A DNA stretch of 64,000 nucleotides from assembly GCA_036897625.1 (NCBI GenBank), contig JAYMTA010000002.1:1-64000 (forward strand), read 5' to 3'. The position numbers and the translations under genes are program-made. Shown here in pieces: positions 25,657 through 38,989 of the stretch. Every line of letters begins with the position of its first letter. The stretch's first letter is position 1. A model generated the notes under the pieces. The model worked only from the letters and a program-made list of their open reading frames with translations, was not told the DNA's origin and ran no database searches. Source of the DNA: Pelargonium cotyledonis (lineage: Eukaryota; Streptophyta; Magnoliopsida; Geraniales; Geraniaceae).

Positions 25657-27949
25657 TAAATTACTTTCTAAATTATGTGTATTTGCTTGAAAAAGTAAAT
25701 TTCTTATGTTATCTAAAATAAATCTTGTCAAGTTCATAGAATAAGACTTCCATAAACGAATGGTTAAATTTAGATAAAGTCTTATCCTAAAAATTACTAG
25801 CGGTTTAGTCGTTTAAAGTACACTACATTAAGCAAACCTATGGAGTCAGGTAAAGTAAAGGGGTTTCTCTAATAAAAGGCCCTTGCTTGGTATAGATACA
25901 AGACTATTCACAAGAAATAGTTATTACTATATCTTAACAGAGACTCACTTCAGTTATGTAAAAAACTAGAACTTTTATACTAAGAAATGAAAAGGATTTC
26001 TCTTTTTCTATACGAATTTATTGGACTTTTTATTTATCGTTATCGGAATATAAAGAATTCGCTTATAAAGTAAACATCGGCTTATTCTTAAGCTAAGATG
26101 TAAACAAAACTCTATTACTTAAACACCTAATTGCAATACCTGGTATTAGCCGAGAAAACTTGAGTTTAAATTCTATATTTACCAAAAAAAGAGGTGTTAC
26201 TTTACTTCTGAAAGTTAGCTTTTGCTTTTGAATTTAAGTTTTTAATATTTGCTTTTTAAACTAATTACTAGAAATTCCCTTCCATTTGTTTCTTTCCTTG
26301 GTTAATTAAGGACTGGCAGGTAATACCCCCAACAACTTTTAACTTTACTCTATTTACACTAGATAAGATCCCCAGAAGGCAACCCGGTTTAATCCCTTAT
26401 AACTAATAACTAAGTAAAATACCTTATCTTGCAAAATCAACTTAATTGCTATCTCAAAAGCCAGAATATCTAATCCAGTGCCGCGCCCTCTAAAAAGAAG
26501 TTCTTACAAATTCTCTAATTATACGATTACTGCTTTTACTATCCTGTATCCTATTAATTGCTCTATAAAAAGCATTACAAATCCCAGAATAAAGAGAATT
26601 TACAACTAAAAAGATTCCTAAGTCTTTGAAGAATTTCATTCATTATACCTTATTAGTAATTTAATTATCTAGATCTCAAAATATCCAGATTGTGTAAAGC
26701 TTGCCCTTAATTTCAGACATGTATAAGACCCTTGCATTAGATTCAGAGGGAAAGATACTCAGGATAAAACCCCAGAGCTGCTAGAGTATGAAAAAAAAAG
26801 TATAAGAAAGTTCCCCTACTAAGTAAGGGCATATATAATTGGGGAGGTACATAAAATGATTTATTAGATTACACTAGTACTAGATCAAAATATTAGGCAA
26901 ACTATAGTCTGAGTCATATTTGTTTAAGCGCTCCTCTGTAAAAAGGGTTGCATTATATACCGGGATTACGAAGATATAAAAAGCTCCTTACTAATTATAT
27001 TCTTGAAAACTTTAACTACTTAGGGGGTTTCTAGGGAATAGGGAGCTCTGTCCCTGCCCATCCACTTTTACTTTCGTTCCCCTCTGTAGTTAAGTAAGTA
27101 ATACAAGTACTCTTCCCTTTTGTACAAGCAAATAACAGATAGAATCGGAATTAAAAGAATCCTATTAGGGCAGTAATTCTATTTTAAATTAGATTGACTT
27201 TCAGCGGATCGACCAGTGCTTATGGAATTCTTATAAAATAACTAAAGCTTTGTACCGAAGAATAAAGTTATCCTATGACAAGAATTTCCTAATAGAATAA
27301 GCTATTCCCTTCTAGAATAGAATTGCTTTTGAAAGAAAAGCCAAGGGTTCAAGTGCCACCGGATGGGGACCTAGGGAAAGACTCCAAAACTCAACTAGAC
27401 TTCGCAATGGGAGAATTCGCTTCTTACCCTGGGAACTAATGGACTAAACAACTAATAATCCAGACACTCAAGAAAAGACCCTATCAGGGCACCGCCCACC
27501 AATAAATGAATGAGACAAGGATTCATAGGGCACCCCTAGCTTCGACAGTTAGAGGAGGGTCATATACGTTATATAAAACCCGCAAAAGCATTCCCAAAGC
27601 AAGAGTTATGGGCCCTTTTCTGGAGTCACTCAAAGTTACTTTCTTAATTAGTATGGTCTATTTCTTCCTTTTTATCGAAGTAATTTTTATCCTACTTTTA
27701 CGAGTACAGCAGATACTAAGCTTCTATTAGCAACACTTTCTTCTTGACTTATTTTAATAACACTACCCTGATATAAACCCTGCTTAGGAGTACAAATTCC
27801 TTTCAGTTTAACCCACCCTCCAACTCCCATCCATGAAAGAACAACAAGAACAAGCTCCTTTTTTTTTTTAAGGGAAAGAGGACTCACATGAATAGCTTGC
27901 GGATTCTAGTATAGCACTTACCTCATTAAAAATTTTAAGGTAATAAATA
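25657..27949. other. no gene seen
   Basis: AT-rich. A lone T-arm-like word CCAAGGGTTCAAGTGCC lies near 27342 without a D-arm. A 74-codon frame at 27506-27730 ends in one hydrophobic stretch but is not recognised. Confidence 0.3.
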
Positions 27950-28003
27950 GGCATTGAAGCTCAGTGGTAGAGCGGGAGCGGGGCTGGTCATAGGTTTCCG
28001 ATA
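27950..28003 (+). pseudogene. tRNA-like 5' half
   Basis: GGCATTGAAGCTCAGTGG then TAGAGCG is a canonical acceptor strand plus D-arm. It continues into unusually G-rich sequence (GGGAGCGGGGCTGG) that forms no anticodon stem, and there is no T-arm. Confidence 0.45.
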
Positions 28004-30261
28004 TTTATGGTCCTTATAAATGGGTCTTGCTTTAAACAAAAGAATGTCGCTTAGATTTATTCTTTCTTATAATAGGGTAATTCTAAGTAATTAGAGAATT
28101 TCCACTAGATATAGTGTTCAAAATCACTAAGAAAAACTTATGCTCACAGCTTGAGATAAGAACTGTGTCGGAATATGTCTGGATTTTTTATACTCTTGAT
28201 ATTTATATAAAAGAAATTCTTCCATCTGGATCATGAATGCCTTGTCTTGTGAGTCCGGTTAGTCTTTGTTTTCTAAATTATATAATATTTATTATGATAT
28301 TGAATTAAGAATCACCCGAGTTTTATGAATTAGGGGATATATTTCTTTTTGTTAATCTTTAAAAATCCAAAGTTCGAAAGCAAAAAGAAACGTTTTAAGA
28401 TATTTAAAAACTTTTATTCAATTGACTGATTCTTAAAGTAAGATTAAAATTATATCTATGTTCTAGCTCATTCTATTTCATTGACACACTTTACCCTTTT
28501 TAGATATCTAAGCTGACTAGCTAGCAAAGAGTCAGGAATAATGGATTCCTTATTCCCTCAACAGGTAATCAATGATTGAGCTTGTGGGAAAATCCTTCAC
28601 TTTACTTTTTGGTAAAAGCGGTTCTATTTTACCTAACTCTCGGTTAAGCCCTACAGGATTCATTTCCTACGAAAGAGCACCCTTTATTCTAAAAAACGGG
28701 CTCTAAAGCAGTGCAGTGTTGTATTCTCTTTTATCCCCAGGAGCCTTACTAAATTGTTTTTTACTAGTCCCGGTTACCCGAAGGGAAAATGTATTTACTT
28801 AATCAAGTATTTCCTTACCAATGTGGAATTCCTTCTATTAAATAGGAGTACTTCAAACTTAGTCATACGCAGGTTTTTTATCAAACTTAACTAAAAGCAA
28901 GCTTATGTTTACGTTAGCAAATAGTATCTTGGATAAAAGTAAGATTTTTGATCCTAGATGTATTTAAAACTCTTCTTTCTAGTATAGCATAAAATGATTG
29001 TAAGTGCACAACGTTATAACCGAATTAGACTTATAATCATCATAGTAACTATACCTAGTAGGGATTCCTTTATCAAATTTGTTGTGTACAGAAAAGCTGC
29101 AATCGGGTTCTGTGGGGGTGAGGGAAGATAAGAAATTCTTACCTTTTTTTAGAGAAAGCAAGGCGGATCTATAAATGGAATTACGGGATCTGTATAGATA
29201 TAGTATGGATTCTTAGTTTTTTGGAATTCTAATGTGAGAGAGAAAGAAATCCTGTTTGCTTTTAGAAGAATATATCTCTAAGAAATTAAATCGCCAGACC
29301 TCAATTATTTTTCCTAATGATTAATTCATTTTTAAGATTAATACTTTATAAAAAAAAAAATGTACTACACCATAAAAGATACAAAAAAACTTGTAACAGG
29401 GTATCCTCTCCTATAGAAAAACTTAGTCTTAGTTAGGTTGGAATCTTCAAGTCTTTTTCTCCTTCTTTATAGAAAATCTAGCGGTTTGAACAAGGGGAAG
29501 TACGGGACTCCCATGTGGTACGGAAAAGAAGTTTTAAAATGAGTCCTTAGTTGAAACCTTTGCTGCTTAATCTTCTACCAAAAAAGGGCATATCTGTAGC
29601 GGTTTCGCAAGTTTTAGGGTTTTGCGCTCCCTTGGGCGAGTAGTGAGTGTGGTGGATACTCATTAATTATTGATTTTCCTTCTACTTTAATATCCACGGC
29701 AAAGAATATACAAATAACTTTGAGCTCCTGCCTAATAAAAATTTACTTCATTTCATATCAATTAGGATAAAACTTATGCATAGGGTTTTAGTGCACAAAC
29801 ACTTTTTTACTCAACTTAGTTCATCACGAGATGCTAATAATATATATAATTTTTACGAAAGACTCCTTAATTGAGAACTATGGGTCCTAGACTTTTTGTT
29901 TTGACTCTTTACTTGTAAAGACTCCCGCAATTTTGTAATATTTTAATCTACCCCATCATACAGGCACAAATACACCATCCATTTTTATAAAAGGGTTGCC
30001 ATCCACTGTGATTACTTTGATAGGGCTTGGAGAAAAAGATTAAAAACCGGTTAGCTATAATTCATTATAAAAATACTAAAAGAGAATTGCTATATTTATC
30101 TAGGAGATTGTATCCTAGTATTTAGAATACAAAAAGAATAAATTTAGATCGGCTTTAGTTAGTGACTAGTATTAAAGTTGTACTGGTAAAAAGGGGGTAG
30201 CGGAAATAGGTTTAGAACCGAGGATTCTTTATATTGGGACATATTGGGTGTTTTACGTAAA
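28004..30261. other. no gene seen
   Basis: AT-rich, no gene or RNA signature recognised. Confidence 0.35.
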
Positions 30262-30320
30262 GACTAGACAGACTGGTTAATAGCGTTACAACAGAAATTG
30301 TCAAGGTTCAAATCCCAGAG
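30262..30320 (+). pseudogene. tRNA-like relic, identity unknown
   Basis: GACTGGTTAATAGCG resembles a D-arm and TCAAGGTTCAAATCCCAG a T-arm, about 25 bases apart. The middle gives no anticodon stem and no acceptor pairing is seen. Confidence 0.35.
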
Positions 30321-33300
30321 GATTCCTTCAAGGGGACTCGTTTCCTTTTCTTGTTATGTGGAAACTTCATGCTCAAAATTTGCAACTTATAATGTAGTAT
30401 TTGGTTGGATCTTAGTTTTACAATAAATGTTACAGACTTCCCGGAAGTAAAGGGAGATACGAAACTGCAAAGATTATAGAAATCCATGCTAAATACTCTA
30501 AAGTTATACTGGCGTCCTTAATTTCCAAGTATGTATTCCTATAAACTGACGAGTGCTCGCAGGTTCGCAAGAACTCTCCTAAATGGGTCATTCAAGAGAA
30601 AAATATGGCAATGTCAGGAATTTTAATTACTTAGATAGAAAGACTCTCTACTTGTTACTTGATCACCCACATGTTAGTAACCAGTATAGCTGAATGAAAG
30701 CCTGCCCTCTCAGACAAACCGGTAACTTTTTCTTTAAAATCGTGCTAGAAGTTTATAACTGATATACCTCCGATTTTTGTGTGTGTATTAAGATAAGGAA
30801 ACTCCTTTAGCTTTTTTATTAACTGTATACCTAAGTGAGTCTACATTATGTTGATTTTATAAATTAGATTTTAGTCAATATTTTCAGTATTTCAAGCTAA
30901 TTAATGAAAGGGGAACTACGTAACTTTTTGATCTCTACGCTGAAGGCTAGAAAGATTTAGGACAAACTTACGATCAACCTCTTTTATCTTACTACCTGGT
31001 TTTTAGCTCATAGCTACTCTTATAGTCCTATGAATTTCTTTATATTAGCTAGTGTATATTGTAGGGTGGTAGGAATTTTGTTGAGAGAGAAGTATATCGA
31101 TTGTGGATCTTACTCTTATTAGAATTCCCTACTATGTAAGTGTTTGTTATGAATAATATGGAGTATTATGCCTTATCGTTTCCCTAATCATGAGATAGAG
31201 TTTAGAGAGCGAGGCTGTAAAACTAGGGGCAAGGTAAAAAGGGTCTAGTATCAAAGTTTATAGTATGATTGCATTTATTCCTCCCTTTTTAATTCAGAAA
31301 ACCCGGACTTATCCAAACAAATTAGATAACATCGATTTTACCAGTTCCTTAGAGTAAGGATGGGGGAGCTCTTGTAAGTAAAGTTGCTCGGAACCTTGAT
31401 ATTATGGGCTAAAACTGCTGAGAAACATAGGGTTATAATTATAATAATTAAAGTACGTTTGGTAAGAGAGGGATTAAAATGACTCTTATAAAGAGTACTT
31501 TATATATTGGTGGAATATCAAGAGATATATAATAAATTTAAATCTTTATATAGGCAAATAAATTCAGGGGAAGTTTCCTACAATACTACTTGATAGAAAA
31601 GAAAGCAAGAACTCTTTCTTATAGAACTAGTATTAACTTACATACTAACACTCCGTAAGAGTCTGATCTGAGAAATTAAGAAAACTTGTAAGGGCCTTAA
31701 AACTATGAATAATAAATCAATAAGCATTTAACTTACCTAAATTCTAGACCTTAGTTTTCCCTTTTTTTCTTTGCACTTCCTGCCTCTTAGACCAACCCCG
31801 TAAGTGATATTGCACTGATATATAATTTCTTATTTACCTTACTTTACCTTTATTTTAAAACTTCGGATCTTACTAATTAACAAACCACAGAAAGCTTAAG
31901 ATCTATATCTAACAAAAGACATCCTTGGAAGAATGAATAGATACAGAGGCGCTTTCTCGAAAGAAAGAAAGACTTCAACAGTTTCCTTTATTTAGAAACA
32001 GTTTTGGTAAGAGATCGGTATAAGATTCAAATTTGTAAGTGAGTCCCAGTAAGATTGGTAGTGTTAATTGGCCATTTAGTTAGTAAAGTAGGAAGAACAC
32101 AGTAATGGCTCTACTTAATTTAGGCAGAATTTTTTGTATCTTTCAGAGCCTTAGTAGCTTGAAATTCTGCATTATTAAACCTTTACACAGCAGCCTTCGT
32201 TATAGGAGAAGGATTCAGTTACAAGGATAAGTTTACTATCGGTTTTAGGGTCCGTGCTGGGTATAGTAAATTAGTAAGTTATTAGTCACATAATAAAATG
32301 AATTAGCTATTCATTAGTATAAATCCATTGAATAATAGGACTGTGAGTCTTATTGGGGTTAAAAATCTCCAGCTGGTATAAGATTTATATAGGATAGAGT
32401 ATACAGATAAAACACTCTTACAGCTTTACTGCTAAATGTAGAATAGCCCCAGCTTCCTTTCTGACGGGGTCCTTTTTCTTTTTATTAGAGTTCTTATATT
32501 AATTTGAATTATCTATATTCCTTTAACTTTAATCTAAATAGGTACATACATATATATACGAGGATGTTATACTGCATTGAGTTTTGGTTTTATAGTTCTG
32601 TATTCTTTATTATAGGGGTTTCTTAGTGAGCGTCTCCCCAACCTTGATACTAAATTCTTATGAGCTTCTTCATGTTATGTTTAGTTAGTAAGAAAATAAA
32701 AGGAATCCGAAAGAAAACTCTTGAAGAAGGAAATCCTTATTTATTTCACTTTTCTAAAACTCTTATGAGGAAGTAGTTGTATGCGAGCAAGGTAAAACAA
32801 GTACTCTTTTGGCTGATCAAAAGCTTGCAAATAATGTGTATATTAAGGTCTTAGTTACACGGAGCACAATGAAAGTTTTCTCTTGATCAATTAAATGCAG
32901 CTTCTCAGCAGGGATATATAAAGACTTTTCTGAGGGCGCCTTTATGACAGCTTTTTTGCGTATATATAAACGATTTTAGTACCTTGGTGCTGAGGATATC
33001 CTTGGAATTCTCCGACTTTACCAAGTTTTAAAGGAAATCCATTGAGAATGTTGTTTAGACTCTCTACCTTTCAGAATCTCGAATAGAAACCAAAAAAGTT
33101 ATTAGTTGTAATTGATAATGTAAAAATCCCTTATTCACAGGAAGGCTGGGACACAAAAAGAATTAAGGGAAATTTGTTCCTTTTTAAAATGACAGGGTCT
33201 TTCACAAAGTGTTTCCAAATCCTCGAATCTTGGTTCTATACACTGCTTTGAGTGTTCAGCAAATAGACCTCTTTTAATTACCCTAGTTATCCATAATTAA

Positions 33301-35675
33301 GAATTGCTTTTCTCAAGAGATCCTTAGTCAACCGGACTCCTGTAGAGAAAAAAGGTACTACAATGTTCATAATTGTTTAATAATAGACTCCCAGACTGTA
33401 CTTAGATTTAAACAAAAAGTCATAGAGAAAGGTGGCCATAGTATCCCAAGTATTTCATTAACCTATTAAAGGGGCTATTACAAAATACCTACGGAACTTA
33501 AATTTCCTACTGTAACCGCCTAGTTAGTAAGGCGGGTTACTTATGCTATTCTACTTAGATTTCCTAGTATGTCCTTAAAATAACAAATACTCTTGAAACT
33601 CTGAGTTACTTCTAATTAATAAAAGGAATTTTTCCTGCACCGCCTCAAAGCGAGTTCTTCCTTGTTTATTCTATGAAAGGGCCTGTATAGTTAACGCCCA
33701 AAATATAGGCAAAGCCTAGATTACTACGGGTTCTTTTTGAGTTAAAGTTATAGCTACAATTTTCTTGATCGCGTTACACCGCACCTTTTCGGTATGCTTT
33801 AAAAACTTCAAGATATAAAACGGGGTAGTACTGCTTTCTCAAGACTTTGAGTTTTCTCCCTTTTTTGGAAATAAGCAAGACTTTCTGGAAGTGAACCCAG
33901 TTAAATTTCAAGTAGGAAAAGTCACTGGCAAATATATGTCCTTATTCCTGAACTACCTTAAAAATAAGGGCAGCTCAGAATAAAAAACCTAACATATACC
34001 AAACTTTTTAATCATACGTGGATCTAATCGAAACTAGCACAACACTTTTTCGTAAAAAATCCGTAGCAAAAACTTATATTACAAAAGAATCTTCTAATTA
34101 TAGAATAGAATTCAGACCCATAAATATTTCGAAGTGTGCTAGTGGGGTTTTTCCTTATTATGCTATCTTATTCTCGGGGTAAAAGCATATTCTTCCGCTC
34201 TAACCTTTGGATTTCTCTGAGCCGGAATCTTTCTTTATTTTACTAAATTCAGGTCTAGTTTTTGGGTATTCTTAACTTTCTTTTTCTAATTTACCTTGGC
34301 ATTAGCTTTGTTAAGTGCCCACTCCTTAATCACGTATACCCTGGTTTAATTACTTACTTAACTTGCACAACTTATAGGGAAAGAATTTCAGTATTTTAGC
34401 CCTTACTTTAGGAGTTCCCTGCCGACTCCTTGGAAGAATTTATAATATACTAAACTAGAGCAAATGTAGTGGGAGCCCCCTTAGAGCTCCGTACGGTAAG
34501 GCAGCTTTAATTCCTAACTTTTACTGAAATAGGCTAAATACAAGACAAGAGGGTTATCTTACTTCACATCTTAGGAAAACCCAAAGCTTCCAAAGAAGAC
34601 TTATAAATGTACTCTGCACTTGTTTTCTTTAGTTGATTACTCCATAATATATCATAGGGTTTGACTCAGAAAGGGGAATACCTTTTTGCTAAAGATTTTT
34701 CCTGATAAATAGGAGGTAGCTAACTTTCTTGTAATCCCGGCCTAAAGCCTGCCTCGTCTTATACTTACCTGCATTTACATTTTATATAATTCCCTTTACA
34801 CCCTTCTTATATAAAATATAAATAAGGAATAGCTACTCTAGGAAATGCCGACAGCTTGCTAAAAATAGCAGTTGATATAGGATATTGGTTCCTCTTTCAG
34901 GTACAGGTATCTTTAGAAGTATACAAAATCCTGTTTACTAAATAGATATTAAAAATAAGTTCTTCCTTTTTCAAGTGTAGCTGGATTCTTGTTGAATCAA
35001 TGCGGAACTTCCTACCAAATGCTTTTTAGGGGACGCAATAGATGTATATCAACTAAAACTATGCTATGGTTGTTTAATCTATTATAAAGAAAGGGAAAGC
35101 AAAAAGGGTCCTATCCAACTAACGGCTAAGTAATATACAGGCTTTTCTTACTACAAAAACTGTTCAAATATTTCTTTATGCAACTAATTTTGGAAGGCTA
35201 CTTAATAAGTATGAGTACTATCGCGTCTCTCGAGTTATGTATTATCGAAACCCTTTAATTTATAAAAACCAGGCGCTTTGAAGAGTTTGTCGCAGAAAAA
35301 GTACTCTGAAACGGATATCTTAATGTAAAATTTTTTAGTAGGAAAGGAAGTCTAGTATATTTCTTTGTCTCTTAAATCCCTTTTAATAAGAAGAGCATAA
35401 ACCAGTTGACTTCCCCTTATTCAAAAATTAGTAAGTTTGAGAAGCTATGCCGTAAAGGGGTCGGGTCTTCTCCAATTTCTTAAAAGAGAGCCCCTCTCGC
35501 TATTAATATACATAGGTAAACTTTCTTACAAGTTGTTCTAGGAATTCTAATCTTAAAATGATTTAAAAAGGTCCAGAAGCTTTTGCTTTATCTTTTTAAA
35601 AGTCTTTCCTCATAGATAAGAATATACCTAGTAGTTATTGAAGAGACCCTTTATATAGGAAAGAAAATAATACAA
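30321..35675. other. gene desert, nothing recognised
   Basis: More than 5 kb without a tRNA, rRNA or protein signature I can support, and without even a 60-codon open frame of note. Confidence 0.4.
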
Positions 35676-35740
35676 AAGAGGTTTGGTTAGAGCATGAGTC
35701 CGAAAAGAAAAAAGTCATAGGTTCAAGTGCACTTAGGAAT
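35676..35740 (+). pseudogene. tRNA-like relic, identity unknown
   Basis: GGTTTGGTTAGAGCATGAG is a good D-arm and CATAGGTTCAAGTGC a T-arm core. The anticodon region GTCCGAAAAGAAAAAAG is A-rich and unpaired. No acceptor stem. Confidence 0.4.
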
Positions 35741-36929
35741 TAAGATATCAAGAAAGAAAATTCCCTTTGTTCAAGATGTTATTATTTCTTTAGGTAGCTA
35801 GTAGTTCTTGCCCTTCTATGCTACGCATCAGGATCTTCCTTTCATTTTGGCCAAAAACTTTAGTCTATAGAAAAGAACTCTCTTTGCTCGATGGCATCAA
35901 CTTCTATCTTTAACCATATCCTTAAAGAGTTCCCGTATCCATTTGGTATTTCTTAGAGGCTTATACAAGCTCTTTCTATAATTAAGTATATACTAGGATG
36001 AAGTAGGATAAAAAGAGGTTTGAGAGAGACGAATAAAGACTAGTCCTGGATGGATCTCAGTTGAGGGGTGAGATTAACTCTACTTCTCTTTTCTGTATAG
36101 GACCGAAACCAAGTTGATAATACCGAGTTAACTTTGCTTTCCAATGAGTAATGCAGCAATAAGAATGTAAATGTGATAGGTTTCCGCGATATTGTTTTGA
36201 GTCGTACTTCCTTCCTAGAGTTGCATTTATCAGCCAAACGTATTGTATAAAAATGAGAACAGTACATCTAACGAGATAACTCTGGAATTTCGGTATGAGC
36301 TTGAATTGGCATAACAACAGGTATTCTTTGCCTATCAATGGAGACAAATTTTACTAAAAGTTAAAACACTGTATTCTTTTGCTTAACTAAAATATCAGAG
36401 TACGAAACATTAATTAGGGGTTACCCCTTCGTAGTTATAAAAGCTAATTTCCATACTAGAATACCTTATTTGACTCATTTTCGATCGAGGCCATCTATAT
36501 TTATACTACGTGGTATTTTTTTTATCTACTAATTGTTAAATCTAACTTTTCTATACTAAAAAGTAGGTACGGAGCTATACTCTATATAAAGATTTTTATT
36601 TAAATTACTGATATTTTTTTTAGGGTTAAGACCTTGCCATCAAAGGGATACACGCAAACTTCTTGTCAATTATATACGGAGGGGCCCGGCTTATTATATC
36701 CGTACCACAAGTATAACACGAAGTTGTAAGGGGAATCTCTGGCGATTCATAGCTTATCAACTGCGGCATTCCTAAGTTAATCTATTTTTTAATGAGTTTT
36801 CCAGTATTTTACTAAAGTACTTTCTAGCTTACTTAAATGAAAGCCTTTTTTATAAATATAAATAAGCAAATAATAAGAAATAACTAATTAATTAAAGAAT
36901 TAATTGAGAGAAACACCTTTTATATGAAA
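35741..36929. other. no gene seen
   Basis: Contains two overlapping minus-strand frames (36057-36347, 96 codons, and 36040-36267, 75 codons). Neither matches a family I know; their overlap in different frames argues against both being real. Confidence 0.3.
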
Positions 36930-36995
36930 CGTATACTTGGTCAGAACGTATAAGGCATTGGGCTTTTATCGAGGGTTCAAGTCTTCACAACACCG
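36930..36995 (+). pseudogene. trnK(UUU)-like relic
   Basis: ATTGGGCTTTTA, carrying anticodon TTT, is identical to the anticodon arm of plant mitochondrial trnK and is followed by GAGGGTTCAAGTC. The 3' side of the anticodon stem is shortened, and the D-arm (CTTGGTCAGAACGTATAAGGC) is lengthened and unpaired. Confidence 0.5.
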
Positions 36996-38989
36996 CTAAG
37001 AATAAGAAAGATATAAACCTATGGCTACTCTTCTAAACAAGGAAACCCCTTTTATAGACTTTTCCTTAGTTTTACTGCTAAATTTCCTTAGATCCGGAAC
37101 TGAGAATAGCTAGAGCTTGTACTTTTATAGATTGCCTATAACATATGTGCTTTCTTTTCTAAATACCTAATAAACGAAATCCGTACTAAAACTTAAAACT
37201 GCCTTGCCATAAGATTCTTTTAGACTTTTATTCCTAGGATTCCCAGAACTTTTCTCTATATAGATATAGAGTGTAAAGAGACTGAGCTCTGTATGCCTTG
37301 TAAAAGAGTTTCGGTATTCGGTATAAGTATATACTCCTGAAAAAAAAAGATAAGAATTCCTCCTGGGTTTCCCTGTTACTTGACTTTGTTAACGGGAGCG
37401 GGAGGAATAGGAAAGCAATAAGTTTCGTTAATTTGTTTACTGTTGGGATTTCAATCCCTTCACTTCTTTGCTCTTAGCTTTCTAAGAGTCCTAGCTGTTA
37501 AAGTTCTAAATCCCTAGCCGAGATAAGATAACCGGTAAGATCCTCTTTTAAGGGTTTTCACTTACTTATTTGCTGTTAATTCTAAATAAGGACTCCCTTT
37601 TACAAAGATTTGACAAAACTGAATGATAGTGACTGAGGAATAGACAGGCTTTAGGATTTTTCGGATATGAGAAAGCGCAATAAGGTTAAAGCCAATGCTA
37701 TATATAGGGTGTAGGGCGTAATAAAACTCGGGAGTCCTTCTCAATCAAGAGAACCCCGTTAGAGAGTAACAATAGACAAGTATAGATCTAGAGATGGACA
37801 AAGGATCAAGTAGATAATATTTTTTGGCCAACTTCCTTACAAAAGCCTCGTAGTAAGTACAGCCTATAACTAACGAGGTTTTTACTCGACAAAATACTTA
37901 GAATCAACTAGCTCTAAAAGGTCCCCTAAACCTAAAGTGCAATTGGAATAGAAATGCCTTGTAGAAAGAGTCAAAGCCGGAAGCTGTCTCTAGTGAAATT
38001 GGTAAATAAAATGAATGTGTAGAAAGGAGAATTTTAAAGCTAGATAAAGCTCCGTCGGATCCGCGGGTCTCTGTTAGAATTGAATTTTCTTGCTCTGTTG
38101 TGTTGTTATGCCAAGCCAAACGAATACGTCTCCCGTTTTTTTGAAATGGGGTTACATAATTTACAAAGGGATCCCTACGAAATTAGTACTTCTCGAAGCC
38201 TCGATGATCTTGATATAAAAGGGATACTGTTGTGTACTGCCAAGGACGAGAATTAAGGTTCTAAAATCTAGTACAACAAAGTAAAAGAACTCCGTTTTTG
38301 TTGAGCTGCACGATACCCCAATTACGGATGAAAGGTACTTTTTATTACTGGATATAACGTAAATAAGTTTAATTTATATTCCGTTTTCCTGACTCTAGAA
38401 ATACTCTTAGTGCTGCATTTTTTCAACCTCTTAACCAATAGACTCTTCTTGGTGTAGCTTCTTCTTGTATTATTAGATACACAAGCTACAAGAGCAATTA
38501 AAGAAGGGCCTGTAAAACTTGAGTTAAATAAGAATCCTACTTAAATTCTGATCAATAGTTTTTAAGAAAAACGAGGGTATACCTAGGAATTGGCTGATAA
38601 AACTGTGGACTAAGAAAGAGGGTTAGTTTCCCCCCCCCTTTTTATAAATTCAGATACGTTGACAATAGTATATACTTTGACTTTTGGGGTTTATTTTTAA
38701 AAGTTTATTTCGTTCCCACCCGCGAGAGCTCTTTTTTCTTTAAAAAGTAAAATCAAGTGCAGTTTCTAAAAACCGGGGAGAGATACCTAAGCGGATATGT
38801 AAAGAAACTTTAATTCTAATTTGCAACCTTTTCTATATTGTATTTAAGAAGGGCTTATACTATTTCATGACACCAATAGACCGCCGCTGCCAGTTTTTTT
38901 AGTGGGTAACACCTTCTTTTGTTTTGAATTTCGTAACGCGGGCTTCTGTTCCAGGCAAAATTACTTAAGTTGTTTACCTAGCACCAACT
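36996..38989. other. no gene seen; two adjacent hairpins
   Basis: No gene is recognised. Perfect hairpins lie at 37445-37458 (GGGATT/AATCCC, 2-nt loop) and 37471-37488 (CTCTTAG/CTAAGAG, 4-nt loop). Minus-strand frames at 37562-37744 and 37904-38119 look random. Confidence 0.35.
37445..37488. repeat. pair of short perfect hairpins
   Basis: Two inverted repeats 12 bp apart: GGGATT-TC-AATCCC and CTCTTAG-CTTT-CTAAGAG. There is no T-run typical of a bacterial-type terminator and no adjacent gene, so a role in RNA 3'-end formation is only a possibility. Confidence 0.4.

Noticed and set aside
36040-36347. Two overlapping minus-strand frames of 96 and 75 codons
   Set aside because: They overlap in different frames and neither has a recognisable motif.
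36675-36700. ATACGGAGGGGCCCGGC resembling the small-subunit rRNA motif after the 530 loop
   Set aside because: The universal GCCAGCAGCCGCGGTAA part that must precede it is absent.
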